Positions 9,076-18,900 are shown, counted from the stretch's first letter. The stretch: 41,333 nt of DNA from UBA1757 sp045627385 (GCA_045627385.1 JAZQNO010000031.1:1-41333); one strand, 5' to 3'. Notes: generated by a model not told the origin, from the sequence alone. Made by a program: numbers and translations.

Positions 9076-12000
9076 ATGAACATCAAGACATTCATAGACA
9101 GGCCGGTGCTCTCCACCGTGATTTCCATTGTCATTGTCATCGGCGGCATCATCGGTCTCAGCGTACTCCCCATTGAGCGCTACCCCAACATTGCGCCGCC
9201 CACCATCAACGTTTCCACCAACTACACCGGCGCCAGCGCCGAGACGGTGCAGAAATCGGTCATCGTGCCTCTGGAAGAGGCCATCAACGGTGTCGAGAAC
9301 ATGACCTATATGTATTCTACGGCCTCCAACACGGGCTCGGCCAACATTCAGGTCTATTTCAAGCAGGGCACCAATCCCGACATGGCGGCTGTCAACGTGC
9401 AGAACTGTGTGAGCCGGGCCACCCGCTCGCTGCCTTCCGAGGTGAACGAGGTGGGTGTGACGGTGCGCAAGAGGCAGACCAACATTCTCATGCAGGTGGC
9501 GGTCTTCAGCCCTCAGGCTTCCTACAACAACGAGTTTATTTCCAACTACATCAAAATCAACCTTGTGCCGGCCGTATCGCGCATTCCGGGCGTGGGCGAC
9601 GTGGATGTGAGGGGTGCCGACTACAGCATGCGCATCTGGCTGAAACCCGATGTGATGGCCCAGTACAGGCTGATTCCGTCGGACATCACCGCGGCGCTGG
9701 CCGAACAGAACATCGAGGCGGCCACGGGTTCGCTGGGCGAAAATTCCGACAATACCTTCCAGTATGCCTTGCGCTACAAGGGTCGTCTGGAGAAGCCCGA
9801 AGAGTTTGAAAACATTGTCATCAGGGCGCTGCCCAGCGGCGAGGTGCTGCGGCTGAAGGATGTGGCTCAGGTGGAACTCGGCGCCACTTCCTACCAGTTT
9901 GTGGGCCGTGTCAACGGCTGCCCCGGCGCGTCGATGTCGATCTATCAGACGCCCGGTTCGAACGCCACCGAGGTTATCAACAACATTGAAAAATATCTGG
10001 CTCAGGCCGAGGAAGCCTTCCCCATCGATCTGGAGATGGCGGTGCTGTCCAACAGCAACGACTTTCTCTACGCTTCTATCCGCAACGTGGTCAGGACGCT
10101 GCTCGAGGCCATTCTGCTGGTCATTCTGGTGGTGTTTGTCTTCCTACGTTCGGGCAAATCCACGCTGATTCCTCTCATCAGCACGCTGGTGTCCATCATC
10201 GGCACGTTCCTGTTTCTGTATGTATTCGGGTTCAGCATCAACCTGCTCACGCTCTTTGCGCTCGTGCTCAGCATAGGTGTGGTGGTGGACGACTCCATCA
10301 TTGTGGTGGAAGCCGTGCACGCCAAGTTTGACGAGGGCTATGTCTCGCCTAAACGGGCCGCTGTCGATGCCATGAGCGATGTCACTTCGGCACTCATCAC
10401 CTCCACGCTGGTGTTCATGGCCGTGTTCCTTCCTGTCTCGATGATGGGCGGCACCTCGGGCACTTTCTACACCCAGTTTGGCATCACGATGGCCGTGTCG
10501 GTGGGCATTTCTGCCATCAATGCCCTCACGCTGTCGCCGGCGCTCTGCGCCATGTGGCTGAAGCCCAAGAGCGGTGAAGCGGCCGGAAAAGGGCTGTTCC
10601 GGCGCATGTCCATCGCCTTTGAGACCGGATTCGACGCAGTCAGGCGCAGTTATCTGAAAGGTATGACCTTCTTCCTGCGTCACCGCTGGCTGGCGCCGGT
10701 CATTGCCGCAGCGGGCGCCGCCCTGCTTGTCTACAACATGAAGGTGACCAAGACGGGTCTGATTCCTCAGGAAGACATGGGTGTGGTGCGAGTGGATGTA
10801 AGCACGCCTCCGGGCAGTTCGCTTTCCTACACCCGGGAGGTGATGAACATCATCGACCGCGATGTCATCCAGGATATCGAAGAAAAACGCGCCTACGAAA
10901 ACTCCACCGGATTCGGTTTGGTGTCGGGCTCGGGCTCGTCGCACGGCTCTTTTACCATCCGTCTGAAGCCCTGGGGCGAACGCCGGGGCAAGGAGCACTC
11001 GGCCAATGCCGTCATCCAGCGCATCAAAGACTACACCCAGAACATGAACGACGCCACCATCTTCATATCGGCGCCGGCCATGATTCCCGGATATGGTGCC
11101 ACGAACGGTTTCGAGCTCTACATCCAGGACCGCAAGGGCGGCGATGTGGAAACGCTCTTCAGCGTGACGCAGGATTTCATCGCCCAGATGAACGAACGCC
11201 CGGAGATTGGCTCCATCAGCACGTCTTTCAACCCCAATTTCCCGCAGTTCCAGATCGACCTCGACCCTGTGAAGTGCAAGCGGGCGGGCATTTCGCCCAA
11301 GGAGGTGCTCAGTGTACTCAACGGCTACTACGGTGGCCAGATGTCGACCAAGTTCAACCGTTTCACCAAGCTGTATCAGGTGATGGTGCAGGCCGACCCC
11401 AACTCTCGCAGCGACCGCCAGTCGCTCAACAATGTGTTTGTGCGCATCGGAGATGAAATGGCTCCCATCAGCCAGTTTGTGACGCTGACCAAAATCTACG
11501 CTCCCGAAAGTCTCAACCGTTTCAATCTGTTTCCCTGCATCAGAGTGAACGGACGTGCCGCCGAGGGCTATTCTTCGGGCGAAGCCATCCAGGCGGTGCG
11601 CGAGGTGGCCTTGGAGGCGCTGCCGGTGGGCTATGGCTACGATTTCGGAGGCATCGCCCGTGAAGAAGCCGAAAGCGGCAGCAACACGGCCATCATCTTC
11701 CTCATCAGTTTCGTACTCATCTATCTCATCCTCTGCGCTCTGTACGAGAGCTACCTGCTGCCTTTCGCCGTCATTCTGATCCTGCCTTTCGGTCTGGCCG
11801 GAAGTTTCCTGCTGGCGCGGGCCATGGGGCTGGAGAACAACATCTACCTGCAGACCGGTCTGGTCATGCTTATCGGACTGCTGGCCAAGACGTCCATCCT
11901 CATCACCGAATATGCCGTGATGAAACGCAGAGAGGGATTCAGCATCGCCGCTGCGGCTGTCTATGCCACCAAAGAGCGTTTCCGCCCCATCATGATGACC

Positions 12001-12219
12001 GTGCTCACGATGATTGTGGGTCTGTTCCCGCTCATCGTCGCCAGCGGTGTGGGCGCCAATGGCAACAACACGCTGGGTGCCGGTGTCATCGGCGGTATGC
12101 TGCTCGGCACCATTGGCATTCTTTTCATGGTTCCGGCTCTGTTTATCCTGTTTGAATGGTTGCAGGAGAAACTGGCGCCCGTCAAATTCCAACAGCAATG
12201 CGAACTCGTTCAACAATAA
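9076..12219 (+). CDS. RND multidrug efflux permease (HAE1/AcrB family)
   Basis: 1047 residues, the normal length for HAE1 transporters. It starts MNIKTFIDRPVLSTVISIVI, the standard first membrane helix. The proton-relay pair Asp405-Asp406 sits in GVVVDDSIIVVEAV (equivalent to D407/D408 of AcrB) and Lys938 sits in LLAKTSILITEYA (equivalent to K940). Two large periplasmic loops and 12 membrane segments fit the family. It exports hydrophobic drugs, bile acids or similar compounds using the proton gradient; actual substrates cannot be read. It begins 24 bases after the adaptor gene, and its last 22 bases overlap the start of the outer-membrane factor gene, so all three are one operon. Confidence 0.96.
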   Translation: MNIKTFIDRPVLSTVISIVIVIGGIIGLSVLPIERYPNIAPPTINVSTNYTGASAETVQKSVIVPLEEAINGVENMTYMYSTASNTGSANIQVYFKQGTNPDMAAVNVQNCVSRATRSLPSEVNEVGVTVRKRQTNILMQVAVFSPQASYNNEFISNYIKINLVPAVSRIPGVGDVDVRGADYSMRIWLKPDVMAQYRLIPSDITAALAEQNIEAATGSLGENSDNTFQYALRYKGRLEKPEEFENIVIRALPSGEVLRLKDVAQVELGATSYQFVGRVNGCPGASMSIYQTPGSNATEVINNIEKYLAQAEEAFPIDLEMAVLSNSNDFLYASIRNVVRTLLEAILLVILVVFVFLRSGKSTLIPLISTLVSIIGTFLFLYVFGFSINLLTLFALVLSIGVVVDDSIIVVEAVHAKFDEGYVSPKRAAVDAMSDVTSALITSTLVFMAVFLPVSMMGGTSGTFYTQFGITMAVSVGISAINALTLSPALCAMWLKPKSGEAAGKGLFRRMSIAFETGFDAVRRSYLKGMTFFLRHRWLAPVIAAAGAALLVYNMKVTKTGLIPQEDMGVVRVDVSTPPGSSLSYTREVMNIIDRDVIQDIEEKRAYENSTGFGLVSGSGSSHGSFTIRLKPWGERRGKEHSANAVIQRIKDYTQNMNDATIFISAPAMIPGYGATNGFELYIQDRKGGDVETLFSVTQDFIAQMNERPEIGSISTSFNPNFPQFQIDLDPVKCKRAGISPKEVLSVLNGYYGGQMSTKFNRFTKLYQVMVQADPNSRSDRQSLNNVFVRIGDEMAPISQFVTLTKIYAPESLNRFNLFPCIRVNGRAAEGYSSGEAIQAVREVALEALPVGYGYDFGGIAREEAESGSNTAIIFLISFVLIYLILCALYESYLLPFAVILILPFGLAGSFLLARAMGLENNIYLQTGLVMLIGLLAKTSILITEYAVMKRREGFSIAAAAVYATKERFRPIMMTVLTMIVGLFPLIVASGVGANGNNTLGAGVIGGMLLGTIGILFMVPALFILFEWLQEKLAPVKFQQQCELVQQ

Positions 12220-13589
12220 GACTGTCTGCCGCCATGGCTTTGTGCGCCGTGCTGGCGGCTGGCAATTCGGGCTGCTCGGTCTGGCGCGACTATGCCAGCA
12301 CGGCCCGCGACATCACCGACAGCGTCTACACGGAAAATCATTATCAGCTAGCCACCTGCGACACCAGCACCATTGCCGACATCTCCTGGAGAGATTTCTT
12401 CGCCGATGCCTGTCTGCAGCAGCTCATCGACTCGGCGCTTGTCAACAATGCCAACCTAGGCATGGCCCGTCAGAAGGTGGTCGAGGCTCAGGCTGCACTC
12501 AAGGCTGCGCGGCTGGCGTTCCTGCCCTCGGCCAGTCTCTCGCCTTCGGCCAGCTACCAATACAGCGAACCGCGCTACAGCGGTTCGGCCAGCAGTTACA
12601 GCATTCCTGTCGATGCCAGCTGGGAAATGGATTTCGGCGGACTGTACAACCGCAAGCGCAAGGCTCAGGCCAGTCTCGAGAAGAGCGAACTCTATGTGAG
12701 GAGTGTCCAGACCGAGCTGGTGGCTTCGGTGGCCGAATACTACTACACCCTGCTCAAGCTCGATGCTCAGCTGGAGGTTTCGCGCAGCACCTCCGACTCC
12801 TGGGCAGAGAATGTGCGCATCATGAAGGCCATGAAGGAAGCTGGCATGACCAACGAGGCCTCTGTGGCCCAGACGGAAGCCAATGCCTGTTCCATCGAAG
12901 CCAGCCTCTTCGACCTGGAATATCAGGTGGGCGAATGTGAAAGGGCCCTCTGTGTGCTGGTGGGACTCAGCCCCCAGCCCATCGAACGGATGCAGATAAA
13001 GGACAGTCCTGTCTATCCGGGCCTTGAATGCGGCATTCCGGTGCAGCTGCTCTCAAGGCGCGCCGATGTGAAGAGTGCCGAAAACGACATGCGCATTGCC
13101 TATTACGACACGCAGATGGCCCGTGCAGCTTTCTACCCTGCCCTTCGCATCGGTCCTTCGGCCGGATGGGACAAATCCATCAGTTCACCGGCCGGCTGGC
13201 TCATTTCCGTAGGTGCCGGGGTGGTGCAGCCTTTGTTTTCCAGAGGTTCGCTGAAAGCCCAGCTCACAGCCGCCGAGGCCCGGCAGGCTGAGGCGGCCAC
13301 TGCCTTCCGCCAGATTATCCTCAAGGCTGGTTCGGAGGTGAGCAATGCTCTGGCCCTGTGCGAGTCGGCCCAGGGAAAAACAGATGCCCGGCTGCGTCAG
13401 ATTGCGGCCCTTGAAAGCGCCGCCACCAGCACCCGCGCACTGATGCGCCACTCGCAGTCGACCTATCTGGAAGTGCTCACGGCCCAGCAGTCGCTGCTGT
13501 CGGCCCAGCTGCTGCAGATATCTGACCGCTACGACCTGATGCGCGGCACAGTCTCGCTCTACCGTGCTCTCGGCGGCGGCGCCGAATGA
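12198..13589 (+). CDS. Outer-membrane efflux factor (OprM/TolC family lipoprotein)
   Basis: 463 residues from ATG 12198, chosen because it gives a clean lipoprotein signal (MRTRSTIRLSAAMALCAVLA, then NSGC with Cys26). It lies inside the 3' end of the permease gene, so translation is probably coupled. Two OEP domains are visible: WRDFFADACLQQLIDSALVNN and the long helices of each half; VQLLSRRADVKSAENDMRIA is the hallmark of the NodT/OprM branch. It forms the trimeric outer-membrane channel of the efflux pump. It converges with the hydrolase gene, with a single base between the two stop codons and no terminator. Confidence 0.93.
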   Translation: MRTRSTIRLSAAMALCAVLAAGNSGCSVWRDYASTARDITDSVYTENHYQLATCDTSTIADISWRDFFADACLQQLIDSALVNNANLGMARQKVVEAQAALKAARLAFLPSASLSPSASYQYSEPRYSGSASSYSIPVDASWEMDFGGLYNRKRKAQASLEKSELYVRSVQTELVASVAEYYYTLLKLDAQLEVSRSTSDSWAENVRIMKAMKEAGMTNEASVAQTEANACSIEASLFDLEYQVGECERALCVLVGLSPQPIERMQIKDSPVYPGLECGIPVQLLSRRADVKSAENDMRIAYYDTQMARAAFYPALRIGPSAGWDKSISSPAGWLISVGAGVVQPLFSRGSLKAQLTAAEARQAEAATAFRQIILKAGSEVSNALALCESAQGKTDARLRQIAALESAATSTRALMRHSQSTYLEVLTAQQSLLSAQLLQISDRYDLMRGTVSLYRALGGGAE

Positions 13590-13590
13590 T

Positions 13591-15762
13591 TTACATCTCG
13601 GGAAGGAGTTTGTCCAAATCACCCAGACCGCAGTAGTCCAGCAGAAAATCTACCGCAGCCTCCACATGGTCTTCGTGTTCGAGATCGATGATGGAGCCCA
13701 GTCCCCACTTGTTTTGAAGATTTTGTGAACAGCGATAAGGCACAGTGTTGTCGCCCGGGCTGTGATAGAGTTTGATTTTGGCTTTCATCGCCTCTGAAGG
13801 CGCTGTCTGATTGACCACCGAATTATTCTCGGCGGCCTCCAGGAGGCTGAGGATATCACTGTTGTGGTTGTAGTCGGGCTTGTAGAAATCGGGGTGAAGA
13901 ATGTCTTTTACATTGGTGCCGATGACATCGGTCCAGGTGCTCACCTGCGTCTGGCTGAAAAGTGAGTCTTCGAGCTGACTGCCGTTCTTGCCGCTGCCGC
14001 CCACATTGGAGCCATAGATGTTGTCCCAGTCGGGACTGAGGCCTTCGCCGTAGGCCAGTCCACGGAAGGCGAAGGGGATGTAGCACGAACGGATGTAGGA
14101 TTCGTTCTCGACAAAGAAATCCATAAAGGCCGGAATGTCGTAGGGGCCGGCCCCTGCCCACACGCCGCCGATGCGCCCGGCCCATTGTGTCTCGTCGCGG
14201 TCGAGCAGTTCAAGCATGGTGGAGAGGGTGGCTGCCCCACCCTGCGAATAGCCCACCAGATCGACTCGAGCCGACCCGGCCGGAACCGTTTCTCCATTCT
14301 CTTCGATGCAGATTCCCCGCTGGTCGATGAATTCCTGGGTGGCCAGGATGAGGTCGGCGCAGGTGCTGCCAGTGAGCCGGTTGTGCAGATAGGGATGCAA
14401 CAGCTGTGTGTTGCGGGTGTCTCCATAGCCCAGATAGTCGGCCATGCAGGCGATGCCGTAGACTCCGTCGACGAGGATATCTATAAGGGTGTTGCTGTGG
14501 TGGGTGCCGACTGCCACCGGAAGCAGTTCCATGGGAAGTTCCTGGACGGTTGGCGCCTGGTCTATGTCGCAGGTGCCGTGCTGCACGCTGACAATGCGGC
14601 TGATTGGTCTGCTGGTGCCGCTCTCGGAATAGGTGGGATAGGCAATCAGTCCCGAAGCGGCCACCATCCGGCCGTCCACATCGGTGGTGGCATAGCGCAC
14701 CTTCACCAGTTCCATATTGGATCGGATGAGCAGGGAGATGGCCAATTCCATTCCGGCATATTCGGCGGGCAGCATGCCGCTGACGGCCGATACAATCTGG
14801 CTTTGCGGAATGTGGGTCTGGGATTCGATGGCGAGCAGTCGGCCGGGCTTCAGGTCTGGCAGTGTCATCGTGGAGGGTGTGATCCTGCTGCGCTCGATGA
14901 CGATGGTTTTCTTGGCCGTGCAGCTTCCCAGATGCAGGTTGCCGTCGTAGAAATCGACCTGGAAGGAAGTGTACTCGCCGGGAGGCAGGTTGAAATGGAA
15001 ATCGACGCCAGTTCCGGTCAGTTGAACACCTTCTTCGGGGCAGTCCAGCACGATGCTGTTTTTGGCCAGTTCATCTTCTTTCATCGACAGATGGAGCGGC
15101 TCGTCTTCTGCATTTATGTAGCATTGACCCGACAGTTTCTCGGCTGCGGAGATGCGTATCGAAGTCACTTTGACGCTGCCCTTGACGGTGAGACGCAGCA
15201 CACCGCCCAGATTGAGGAAAGTGAAGGGGCCCGAGGGGTCGGTGCTCGCGGAGACCATCGGGCAGCCGGCAGCCCGTCCGGCCACGTAGGACTGTCGGAT
15301 GGGCCACTGAAGCGGACCTATGATGGTAGTAGTCATACCGGTGATATCATCGGGCACGAGGTTGGCGGGATAGAAGGCCATGACAGGACGGCTGTAGTCT
15401 TCGCTCTTGAAGTTGTCGGTGGTGGCGAAATTGGCCGAGGTGTTGCCGGGCGAAGAGGCTATCGTATAAGTAAGATATCCCCAGTAGGAATACATGCGGC
15501 TGTATTTGTACATCAGCCGGAACTGGTCGCCGCTGCTCCAGAGCACCCGGTATCCGTCGGTATCGTTGCCATCGAGAGTGGTCTTGGTGGGGATGCCACC
15601 GGGGGCATTGAGCATATCGCATACGGCCGTGGCCGTATAGGTGACACCGGCCGCTTGCGGCAGGCCGTCGGGAGTTTCGGCATTGTCGGGTATGATGTCT
15701 GTGTGGCAGGACTGTGTGAGAAGGAGCAGGCAGGCTGCAAAAAGAAGATATCCTGGCTTCAT
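13591..15762 (-). CDS. Lipoprotein with fimbrillin-like N-terminus and alpha/beta-hydrolase (lipase/esterase-like) C-terminus
   Basis: 723 residues. The N-terminus MKPGYLLFAACLLLLTQSC is a Bacteroidetes lipoprotein signal with the lipid-bearing Cys19. Residues about 40-300 resemble the fimbrillin-like (Mfa-like) family: TKTTLDG, VLWSSGDQFRL near 73-83, VMAFYPANL, and FTFLNLGGVLRLTVKG near 180-194. Residues about 330-715 look like a secreted lipase/esterase-type alpha/beta hydrolase: MADYLGYGDT then HPYL, the nucleophile elbow GYSQGG with Ser506, a probable acid Asp671 in YHSPGDNTVP and a probable His699 in HEDHVEAAV. It is probably displayed at the outer membrane and acts on an ester or peptide outside the cell; the substrate is unknown. 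It has its own -7 element and is monocistronic. Confidence 0.8.
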   Translation of the reverse strand: MKPGYLLFAACLLLLTQSCHTDIIPDNAETPDGLPQAAGVTYTATAVCDMLNAPGGIPTKTTLDGNDTDGYRVLWSSGDQFRLMYKYSRMYSYWGYLTYTIASSPGNTSANFATTDNFKSEDYSRPVMAFYPANLVPDDITGMTTTIIGPLQWPIRQSYVAGRAAGCPMVSASTDPSGPFTFLNLGGVLRLTVKGSVKVTSIRISAAEKLSGQCYINAEDEPLHLSMKEDELAKNSIVLDCPEEGVQLTGTGVDFHFNLPPGEYTSFQVDFYDGNLHLGSCTAKKTIVIERSRITPSTMTLPDLKPGRLLAIESQTHIPQSQIVSAVSGMLPAEYAGMELAISLLIRSNMELVKVRYATTDVDGRMVAASGLIAYPTYSESGTSRPISRIVSVQHGTCDIDQAPTVQELPMELLPVAVGTHHSNTLIDILVDGVYGIACMADYLGYGDTRNTQLLHPYLHNRLTGSTCADLILATQEFIDQRGICIEENGETVPAGSARVDLVGYSQGGAATLSTMLELLDRDETQWAGRIGGVWAGAGPYDIPAFMDFFVENESYIRSCYIPFAFRGLAYGEGLSPDWDNIYGSNVGGSGKNGSQLEDSLFSQTQVSTWTDVIGTNVKDILHPDFYKPDYNHNSDILSLLEAAENNSVVNQTAPSEAMKAKIKLYHSPGDNTVPYRCSQNLQNKWGLGSIIDLEHEDHVEAAVDFLLDYCGLGDLDKLLPEM

Positions 15763-15805
15763 AGGTGGGTTTCTGATGTGGTGGAATAAACGTAAATAGC
15801 CAGCG

Positions 15806-15813
15806 CAAAATTA
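15806..15813 (-). promoter_or_regulatory. -7 element TAATTTTG of the fimbrillin-hydrolase gene
   Basis: Minus-strand TAnnTTTG match 43 bases before the ATG at 15762, with a -33-like TTG at 15834-15836 (20-base spacer). Confidence 0.6.
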
Positions 15814-15840
15814 TCTCAAAACTTTTGCTTTTTCAAGAGA

Positions 15841-16302
15841 CAGGCCGTCCTGACAACGAGGCTGGCACGGGCTTCCTGTCGTTTCTGCAAGCGGAAACTT
15901 TTTCCGTTTGTCTGTCGATGGAATTTGTCTTTTTGGAAATTTTTCGCGGATGAGAAAAGAAAAAAGTTTTTCTTTTTTCAATTTTTTTCTCCTGATTGTT
16001 TTGATGTGAAAAATATTCCGATTAATATTGCATCACACGAAGAGCAATCAAAGACACTCGATTCAAGTTCTCATTTTCAAACGGTTACGAGAATTCACCT
16101 GGTTGAGCCCCTAAGGGCTTTGGGATTTGCATCTGTGTCTTTTCGAGAGTCCGGCCATTTTTTTCGGAAAACTTTCACTTTGCCCAAGTGTGCAACAGTT
16201 GACAAAAATGTTCAACTTCGGAATGCCTCCAGCCGATTGATGACGGGCAAAACAGACGAACAGACCAACGGACAGACAAACAACATTATTATATAAAGAT
16301 TT
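15841..16302 (+). other. Gene-free region upstream of nrdJ with inverted repeats
   Basis: About 460 bases (540 between the two flanking start codons) with no convincing gene. The first part is very T/A-rich (15900-16000). It contains an interrupted inverted repeat at 16005-16037 (TGTGA ... TATT ... AATA ... TCACA), a small perfect hairpin AGCCC-CTAA-GGGCT at 16106-16119, and a short inverted repeat GTTGA/TCAAC at 16198-16216. No exact TAnnTTTG was found before nrdJ. No B12-box (GCCACTG type) or clear NrdR box was found, although the downstream enzyme uses B12 and makes deoxynucleotides. Confidence 0.4.
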
Positions 16303-18849
16303 ATGGAACCCACCAATTCAACCATCTATTCGAAAGAAGAGATCTGGCAGGCGACATTGGAATATTTCCAGGGAGACGAACTGGCAGCCAAAGCTTGGAT
16401 AAACAAGTATGCGCTGAAAGACTCTTTCGGAAACATCTACGAAAAGACACCTGCCGACATGCACTGGCGTCTGGCCAACGAAGTGGCCCGCATTGAGAGC
16501 AAGTATGAGAACCCGCTGTCCGCCCAGCAGCTGTTCGACCTGTTTGACCATTTCCGCTATCTGGTGCCTCAGGGCAGCCCCATGACCGGTATCGGCAACA
16601 ATTTCCAGATTGCCTCGCTTTCCAACTGTTTCGTCATCGGCGAAGACCTGGAGCAGTCCGACTCGTACGGCGCCATCATCAAGACCGACGAGGAGCAGAT
16701 TCAGCTGATGAAACGCCGCGGTGGTGTGGGCCACGACCTTTCGGGCATACGTCCCAAGGGCAGCCCTGTGAAGAATGCCGCGCTCACCAGCACCGGCATC
16801 GTGCCCTTCATGGAACGCTACAGTCGCAGTACGGCCGAAGTGGCCCAGGACGGCCGCCGCGGTGCTCTGATGCTGTCCATTTCCATCAAGCATCCCGATG
16901 CTGAAGACTTCATCGATGCCAAGATGCAGGAAGGCAAAATTACCAGCGCCAACGTTTCGGTTCGCGTGGACGATGCTTTCATGCAGGCCGCCATCGAAGG
17001 CAAGACCTACACCCAGCAGTGGCCCATCGATTCCAAGAATCCCCTTTATACGAAGGAAATCGACGCCCGCGCCCTGTGGAACAAGATTGTCCACAATGCC
17101 TGGCGTGCCGCCGAGCCCGGTGTGCTGTTCTGGGACACCATCCAGCGCGAGTCCGTGCCCGACAGCTATGCCGACCAGGGGTTCCGCACCATTTCCACCA
17201 ACCCCTGCGGTGAAATTCCGCTCTGCCCATACGACAGCTGCCGCCTGTTGGCCCTGAACCTCTATTCCTATGTGAAGAACCCGTTCACGGCCGAAGCCGA
17301 GTTCGATTTCGAGCTGTTCAAACAGCACGTCGGTATCGCTCAGCGGGTGATGGACGACATCATCGACCTGGAAACCGAAAAGATCGAAGCTATTCTCTGC
17401 AAAATCGCTTCTGACCCCGAAGACGACAGCATCAAGCGCACCGAAAAGGAAGTCTGGGAGAAGATCCGCAACAAGACCCTGCAGGGCCGCCGCACCGGTA
17501 TCGGCATCACCGCCGAAGGCGACATGCTGGCCGCCATGGGGCTCACCTACGGCAGCGATTCCGCCTGCGACCTTTCCGAAAAGATCCATCAGACCATGGC
17601 GCTGGCCGCTTATCATTCGTCGGTCAACATGGCCAAGGAGCGCGGCGCATTCCCCGTCTACAATTTTGAAAAGGAAAAGAAGAATCCTTTCCTCAACCGT
17701 CTGTTCATGGCCGATCCTTCGCTGAAGAAGGAAATGAAGGAATTCGGTCGCCGCAACATTGCCTGTCTGACCATCGCTCCCACCGGCACCACCAGCCTGA
17801 TGACCCAGACCACTTCCGGCATCGAACCCGCCTTCAGCGTCATCTACAAGCGCCGCCGCAAAGTCAACGCCACCGAAGACGCCAGCGCCCACTACGATTT
17901 CATCGACGACCAGGGCATCAAGTGGGAAGAGTTCATCGTCTTCCACCACAAGTTCAAAACTTGGATGGGAATCAACGGCTATGACACCACCAAGCAGCTG
18001 ACTCCCGAAGAGCAGGCCGAACTGATTGCCAAGTCGCCCTACAACAAGGCCACGGCCCAGGATGTGGACTGGCTGCAGAAGGTGAAGATGCAGGGCCGCA
18101 TCCAGAAATGGGTCGACCACAGCATCAGTGTCACCATCAACCTGCCCAGCGACGTGAACGAAGAGCTGGTCAACACGCTCTACATCGAAGCCTGGCGCAG
18201 CGGTTGCAAGGGATGCACCATCTATCGCGACGGTTCGCGCAACAACATCCTCGACGCCAACACCAAGAAGACCGAAGACAAGAAGAACTGCATCTGCATG
18301 GAGCAGAACTTCGCCCCGCACCGTCCGAAGGAGCTGGAAGCCGACGTGCTGCGTTTCCAGAACAACAAGGAAAAATGGGTGGCTTTCGTAGGTCTGCAGA
18401 ACGGACGTCCCTACGAAATCTTCTGCGGTATCCAGGACGATGACGAAGGCATCATGCTGCCGAAGGGCGTGACCAAAGGCAAGATCATCAAGGTGGTGGA
18501 AGACGGCGAAAAGCGCTACGACTTCCAGTTCTCCAACAAGAAGGGCTACAAAATCACCGTGGAAGGCCTGTCGGACAAGTTCGACCCCGAATACTGGAAC
18601 TACGCCAAGCTCATCAGCGGTGTGCTGCGTGCCGGTCTGCCCATCCAGCAGGTGGTGAAACTGGTCGGTCAGCTCGACCTCAACAGCGACAGCATCAACA
18701 CTTGGAAGAACGGTGTGGAACGCGCGCTGAGCGCCTACCTCAAGGATGAGGAAGTGATTGGCGAGAAGTGCCCGAACTGCGGCGGCAAACTGGTCAAGCA
18801 GGAAGGTTGCACCCACTGCACCCAGTGCGAATACAGCAAGTGCGGATGA
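16303..18849 (+). CDS. nrdJ: Adenosylcobalamin-dependent ribonucleotide reductase (class II)
   Basis: 848 residues. It reduces ribonucleotides to deoxyribonucleotides in the cytoplasm, using coenzyme B12 to make the thiyl radical, so it works with or without oxygen. The redox cysteine Cys109 lies in SLSNCFVIGE and the active-site loop N300-P-C302-G-E304 is intact (radical Cys302, Glu304). APTGTTSLMTQTTSGIEP is the phosphate-binding part. The C-terminus carries CPNCGGKL and further cysteines ending in SKCG, a zinc-ribbon-like tail that also holds the electron-donating cysteine pair usual in this family. No nrdB-like radical subunit lies nearby, which fits class II. A 17-base-pair terminator follows directly, so it is monocistronic. 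Confidence 0.95.
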   Translation: MEPTNSTIYSKEEIWQATLEYFQGDELAAKAWINKYALKDSFGNIYEKTPADMHWRLANEVARIESKYENPLSAQQLFDLFDHFRYLVPQGSPMTGIGNNFQIASLSNCFVIGEDLEQSDSYGAIIKTDEEQIQLMKRRGGVGHDLSGIRPKGSPVKNAALTSTGIVPFMERYSRSTAEVAQDGRRGALMLSISIKHPDAEDFIDAKMQEGKITSANVSVRVDDAFMQAAIEGKTYTQQWPIDSKNPLYTKEIDARALWNKIVHNAWRAAEPGVLFWDTIQRESVPDSYADQGFRTISTNPCGEIPLCPYDSCRLLALNLYSYVKNPFTAEAEFDFELFKQHVGIAQRVMDDIIDLETEKIEAILCKIASDPEDDSIKRTEKEVWEKIRNKTLQGRRTGIGITAEGDMLAAMGLTYGSDSACDLSEKIHQTMALAAYHSSVNMAKERGAFPVYNFEKEKKNPFLNRLFMADPSLKKEMKEFGRRNIACLTIAPTGTTSLMTQTTSGIEPAFSVIYKRRRKVNATEDASAHYDFIDDQGIKWEEFIVFHHKFKTWMGINGYDTTKQLTPEEQAELIAKSPYNKATAQDVDWLQKVKMQGRIQKWVDHSISVTINLPSDVNEELVNTLYIEAWRSGCKGCTIYRDGSRNNILDANTKKTEDKKNCICMEQNFAPHRPKELEADVLRFQNNKEKWVAFVGLQNGRPYEIFCGIQDDDEGIMLPKGVTKGKIIKVVEDGEKRYDFQFSNKKGYKITVEGLSDKFDPEYWNYAKLISGVLRAGLPIQQVVKLVGQLDLNSDSINTWKNGVERALSAYLKDEEVIGEKCPNCGGKLVKQEGCTHCTQCEYSKCG

Positions 18850-18900
18850 TGACACAGATTCCGGAGACCGCTGGCGCGGTCGGATGTTCCCATAATAACG

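Noticed and set aside
10144..12216. 690-codon open frame on the minus strand opposite the RND permease
   Set aside because: The translation is His/Arg/Gln-rich with no domain, and the plus strand encodes a complete permease with its proton-relay residues.
14185..15789. 534-codon plus-strand frame opposite the fimbrillin-hydrolase gene
   Set aside because: Gly/His/Gln-rich shadow; the minus strand has a lipoprotein signal, a -7 element and a serine-hydrolase triad.
16005..16037. CRP/FNR or NrdR binding site
   Set aside because: The TGTGA and TCACA halves are 23 bases apart, too far for a CRP site, and the core does not match the NrdR consensus; kept only as an unnamed inverted repeat.
15925..16296. 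123-codon frame upstream of nrdJ
   Set aside because: Phe/Lys-rich translation of A/T-rich DNA with no start context, no domain and palindromic elements inside; more likely regulatory DNA.
15841..16302. Cobalamin riboswitch before nrdJ
   Set aside because: Expected by function, but I could not find a B12-box core or the surrounding helices on the plus strand.
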